A program made the position numbers and the translations under genes. From Haliscomenobacter sp040401995 (GTDB lineage: Bacteria; Bacteroidota; Bacteroidia; Chitinophagales; Saprospiraceae), in contig JBBANM010000021.1 of the NCBI GenBank assembly GCA_040401995.1, positions 16,086 to 80,085 of the forward strand: DNA of 64,000 nucleotides, written 5' to 3'. The notes beneath the pieces are model-generated. The model saw only the letters and a program-made list of their open reading frames with translations. It searched no databases and was not told the origin of the DNA. Shown here piece after piece: positions 61,356-64,000 of this stretch (the stretch's first letter is position 1; each line of letters begins with the position of its first letter).

Positions 61356-62501
61356 ATGAGACAGTGGATCCCTTATGTTTTTGCTGGTTTGATGGGTGGC
61401 ATGGTCACTCTTGCCGGCAGTCAGTTGCTCAACAATCGTACTCAACCCGTTACCCAAGCGCAACAACCCAACTTAGCGAGGGCTGTAAATTTTACGCGAA
61501 TGCCCGCTAGTTCGGGTTATTTTGATTTTGCAGTTGCCGCTGAAAAATCGATGCCTACTGTGGTAAACATTACCGCAACCATTGATCCCAACGCTGGAAA
61601 ATCCAGCAACCAAAAAAGAAATTCTTATGGGGACAACTTCTTTGGTTTTCCATACGACAACAGTCCACAAAAAGGAACCGGTTCGGGGGTAATCTATTCT
61701 GAAGATGGCTACATCATCACCAACAACCATGTAGTGGAAGGAGCGACAGAATTGGAAGTCACCTTGTATGACAACCGTACGTTCCGCGCGAAACTAATTG
61801 GCCGCGATAAAAAGTCGGATTTGGCGGTCATAAAAATTGAAACCAGTGGTCTTCCTGCCATCGAAATTGGCGATTCTGATGCGGCAAAAGTAGGCGAATG
61901 GGCGCTGGCGGTTGGTAATCCATTTGATCTTACCTCAACCGTAACTGCTGGTATCATTAGCGCCAAAGGGCGTAGTATTGAACTACTGGGCGGCGGCGAT
62001 GCTATTGAGGCCTTTATCCAAACCGACGCAGCCGTGAATCCAGGCAATAGTGGTGGCGCGTTGGTGGACATCAACGGTAAACTTATTGGCATCAATACGG
62101 CCATTGCAACGCGCACTGGTTCTTTCCAAGGATACAGTTTTGCCATTCCCGTCGATTTGGCCCGTAAAGTGGTAGACGATATTATCAATTATGGTTCGTA
62201 CAAACGGGCTTTCCTTGGCGTAACGATTAGGGAATTGGATACCGAATATGCTAAAGAACTCAATGTTAATTTATCACAAGGGGTTGTGGTAGAAAATTTG
62301 GTGGATGGCGGCTCAGCACAATACGCCGGTATACAACCAAGTGACATCATCACCAATATCAATAACCGGGAGGTGAAATCAGTACCGGAATTGCAGGAAG
62401 TGGTAGGTAGATCTAAAGTTGGCGATACGGTACACTTAACGGTATTGCGCAAAGGTAGATCGATTGAAATCCCCGTAAAATTGCGGGAAGGCAATCAGTA
62501 A
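61356..62501 (+). CDS. HtrA/Deg-family serine protease with one PDZ domain
   Basis: A 381-residue envelope protease anchored by an N-terminal helix (about residues 5-24). The catalytic triad is H in ITNNHVVEGA, D in KKSDLAVIKI and S in NPGNSGGALV. A single C-terminal PDZ domain begins near FLGVTIRELD and contains GGSAQYAGIQPSDII. It degrades misfolded periplasmic proteins under stress, like DegS or DegQ. Its stop codon TAA (62499-62501) forms the first bases of a long-hairpin element. Confidence 0.93.
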   Translation: MRQWIPYVFAGLMGGMVTLAGSQLLNNRTQPVTQAQQPNLARAVNFTRMPASSGYFDFAVAAEKSMPTVVNITATIDPNAGKSSNQKRNSYGDNFFGFPYDNSPQKGTGSGVIYSEDGYIITNNHVVEGATELEVTLYDNRTFRAKLIGRDKKSDLAVIKIETSGLPAIEIGDSDAAKVGEWALAVGNPFDLTSTVTAGIISAKGRSIELLGGGDAIEAFIQTDAAVNPGNSGGALVDINGKLIGINTAIATRTGSFQGYSFAIPVDLARKVVDDIINYGSYKRAFLGVTIRELDTEYAKELNVNLSQGVVVENLVDGGSAQYAGIQPSDIITNINNREVKSVPELQEVVGRSKVGDTVHLTVLRKGRSIEIPVKLREGNQ

Positions 62502-62663
62502 GAGCTTGTTCAGATTTTGGATCTGAGGCGAAGGAGAGCAAATTTTATTTCAGACGAGGCAAAATTTGCAGCCGTATGTGGGCGATACGGCGAAAATTTT
62601 AACGAAGTACGAAATCAAATTTGCCTCATGGAGCCCAGAATCCAAAACCTGAACAAGCTCTAA
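62499..62663. repeat. long-hairpin intergenic element, family A, copy 3 (divergent)
   Basis: Arms TAAGAGCTTGTTCAG (62499-62513) and CTGAACAAGCTCTAA (62649-62663). The inner sequence has drifted from copies 1 and 2 but still folds into one hairpin. The core is reduced to GAGGC (62556-62560) and AACG (62601-62604). The first three bases are the stop codon of the protease gene, and the last three are shared with the next element. Confidence 0.8.
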
Positions 62664-62823
62664 GGAACGGGTGAATAATAAGTGATCGCATTTGCCGCCG
62701 CTATTTTGCTGCCAATCAACTATCTTTTGAGGCGCAATGTGGTGCATTGTAACGAAAAAGATAGGAAGAGTGGCGGTGAAAGAGCAAGGCAAAAGTGAGC
62801 ACTTATTGTTTAACCGTTCCTAA
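62661..62823 (+). repeat. long-hairpin intergenic element, family B, copy 1
   Basis: Arms TAAGGAACGGGTGAATAATA (62661-62680) and the matching AACCGTTCCTAA end. Core GAGGCGCAATG (62729-62739) and CATTGTAACG (62745-62754). Its interior is nearly identical, in reverse orientation, to 63760-63922 across comF. Confidence 0.85.
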
Positions 62824-63060
62824 GATGACTAATTGCCGACCGATAGGGCAATTTCTAAAATATTAACATTTCATCTTTTAACAATTCCTCAATAGAATGG
62901 TTATCCATTTCAAGAGACTTGTTTAAAGTTGGTTTTTCGTTTTGTTTTGACGCGTCTGTCTTGTTTCAACGGGGCAGACGTTCTTTTTTTTTAAGGAGCA
63001 TTGCTTCTTTTGGAATTTTTTTGTTTTTTTGAATTCAATTTTTCAGAAAAACTAAACTCC
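62824..63060. promoter_or_regulatory. comF leader with a terminator-like hairpin
   Basis: CGTCTGTC (62953-62960) pairs with GGCAGACG (62973-62980) through one G-U pair and is followed by TTC and a long T-run (62981-62992). It lies 68 bases before the comF ATG, so it could be an attenuator or the end of a short upstream transcript. No promoter with both boxes was found in this gap. Confidence 0.45.
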
Positions 63061-63762
63061 ATGTTGACTACACTACAATTAGGAAATGACCTTTTAGGGT
63101 TGTTCTACCCTCGTTTATGCCTCGCTTGCGGCAATCCTGGCCAGCCCAAACAAGTATTGATCTGTTTAAAGTGCTTAGCCAGCTTACCTTTCACCAATTA
63201 TCACATAGACAAAGAAAACCCGCTTTCGGAACGATTCTGGGGGCGCTTGCCTATTGAAACTGGCGCTGCAATGCTGCATTTTGTCAAGGCGGGGCGAGTA
63301 CAGCACTTGATCCATGCCCTCAAGTATGAAGGGAAAAAAGAAGTGGGGCAATATCTAGGTAGGATGTATGGCGCTTTACTAAAAAAAACGCCCCATTTTG
63401 AAAACATTGATTTGATCTTACCCGTCCCGCTTCACCCCAAGCGACAACATCAGCGCGGGTACAATCAAAGTGCTTGTATTGCGGAAGGTATGGCCGAAGG
63501 AATGGGTATCCCTTGGTTAGATGGTGCCTTGATTCGCGTCCGCACCACTGAAACTCAGACTCGGAAAAACCGACTTGATCGCGTCAGTAATGTGGCCGAA
63601 GTATTTCAAGTTGCCAATTCTCAGTTGCTAATGAATAAGCATATTTTATTGGTAGACGACGTCATGACTACTGGAGCTACCTTGGAAGCCTGTGGGGAAA
63701 AAATACTCGAGATACCTGGGGTAAAATTAAGTGTGGCTACCTTAGCAATTGCTGACCATTAG
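63061..63762 (+). CDS. comF: ComF-family phosphoribosyltransferase-like protein
   Basis: A 233-residue protein related to the competence protein ComF/GntX. An N-terminal Cys-rich zinc-binding motif (FYPRLCLACG with CLKCLASLPF) precedes a type I phosphoribosyltransferase domain: LPVPLHPKRQHQRGYNQS and the PRPP loop LLVDDVMTTGATL. ComF is needed for uptake and recombination of DNA during transformation in several bacteria. ATG 63061 is used; TTG 63001, preceded by AAGGAG, would add 20 hydrophobic residues. The stop TAG lies at the start of an inverted repeat element. Confidence 0.9.
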   Translation: MLTTLQLGNDLLGLFYPRLCLACGNPGQPKQVLICLKCLASLPFTNYHIDKENPLSERFWGRLPIETGAAMLHFVKAGRVQHLIHALKYEGKKEVGQYLGRMYGALLKKTPHFENIDLILPVPLHPKRQHQRGYNQSACIAEGMAEGMGIPWLDGALIRVRTTETQTRKNRLDRVSNVAEVFQVANSQLLMNKHILLVDDVMTTGATLEACGEKILEIPGVKLSVATLAIADH

Positions 63763-63922
63763 GAACGGTTGAATAATAAATTACCAATTTATCCTTGCTC
63801 TTTCACCGCCACTCTTCCTATCTTTTTCGTTATAATGCCCCACATTGCGCTTCAAAAGATAGTCGATTGGCAGCAAAATAGCGGCGGCTAAAATGTCAAT
63901 TTATTAATCACCCGTTCCTTAA
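63760..63922 (-). repeat. long-hairpin intergenic element, family B, copy 2 (inverted)
   Basis: Reverse-orientation homologue of 62661-62823, with ends TAGGAACGGTTGAATAATAA and CCCGTTCCTTAA. On the minus strand its interior follows copy 1 base for base over long runs, including the GCCGCCGCTATTTTGCTGCC segment. The first three bases are the comF stop codon. With copy 1 it brackets comF. Confidence 0.85.
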
Positions 63923-64000
63923 CAGTATTTGAAGGGCGAAAGAATAGGGTGTAATTCAAAATGTCGCAAAACAAAATAAAAAATTAATATCTTGAGATCA

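Noticed and set aside
63001..63060. Longer ComF start at TTG 63001 with an AAGGAG ahead
   Set aside because: The 20 extra residues are Phe-rich and not expected in ComF; Shine-Dalgarno sites are little used in this lineage, so ATG 63061 is preferred, though not proven.

Overview
The window reads as chromosomal DNA of a Bacteroidota bacterium, most likely a Saprospiria/Haliscomenobacter-type lineage (inference). Support: a TonB-dependent receptor with a carboxypeptidase-regulatory-like N-terminus, PorD and a PorE-like protein of the type IX secretion system, a C-terminal T9SS sorting domain, DUF4783, BamD-RpoZ-CoaBC-PorD gene order, an L13 protein starting MDTLSYRT, and three good matches to the Bacteroidota promoter TTG-N20-TAnnTTTG. 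It carries about 53 protein genes and one tRNA. No phage, CRISPR array or intact insertion sequence was seen.

Layout. 0-9.8 kb: partial TonB receptor, hpt, M28 peptidase, lipoprotein, gpmI, DUF4783 protein, TIGR02757 protein, recX, MscS channel. 9.9-17.3 kb: ABC exporter, pgeF, hexapeptide-repeat protein, and the translation block rplM-rpsI-rpsB-tsf followed by pyrH. 17.3-31.1 kb: sdaA, CAP protein, a 1080-residue beta-propeller protein, FMN-binding protein, DUF1304, Rid protein, rRNA methyltransferase, a T9SS cargo gene broken by one in-frame TGA, a TMEM175-type channel, tRNA-Gln, hemJ, hydrolase, outer-membrane protein. 31.4-36.8 kb: a FixL-like PAS kinase with a receiver-CRP/FNR regulator, divergent from a universal stress protein, then a META lipoprotein. 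37.1-45.2 kb: an AT-richer island with a secreted-peptide system. 45.7-64 kb: TraB/GumN protein, DUF3137, bamD-rpoZ-coaBC-porD, purN, PorE-like protein, PLP enzyme, M16 peptidase, OmpA lipoprotein, M14 peptidase, HD protein, HtrA protease, comF.

The most distinctive gene set is at 37.4-45.2 kb. It encodes a 73-residue double-glycine leader peptide whose 48-residue core has six cysteines, a TlpA-like thioredoxin, a three-domain C39-like/VKOR/thioredoxin oxidoreductase, a small HTH protein, an HlyD-type adaptor and a C39 peptidase-ABC exporter. No lanthipeptide or radical-SAM enzyme is present, so the likely maturation is leader cleavage, export and oxidative folding of up to three disulfides. 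A decayed ISAs1-like transposase fragment lies at its left edge.

The second distinctive signal is a set of about 160-190 bp intergenic elements, each folding into one long imperfect hairpin (11.7, 12.7, 51.9, 62.5, 62.7 and 63.8 kb). Their outer arms belong to three different sequence families, yet all share an asymmetric core: GAGGC on one arm and AACG on the other. Several begin exactly at a stop codon, one supplies the last codons of pgeF, and two inverted copies bracket comF.
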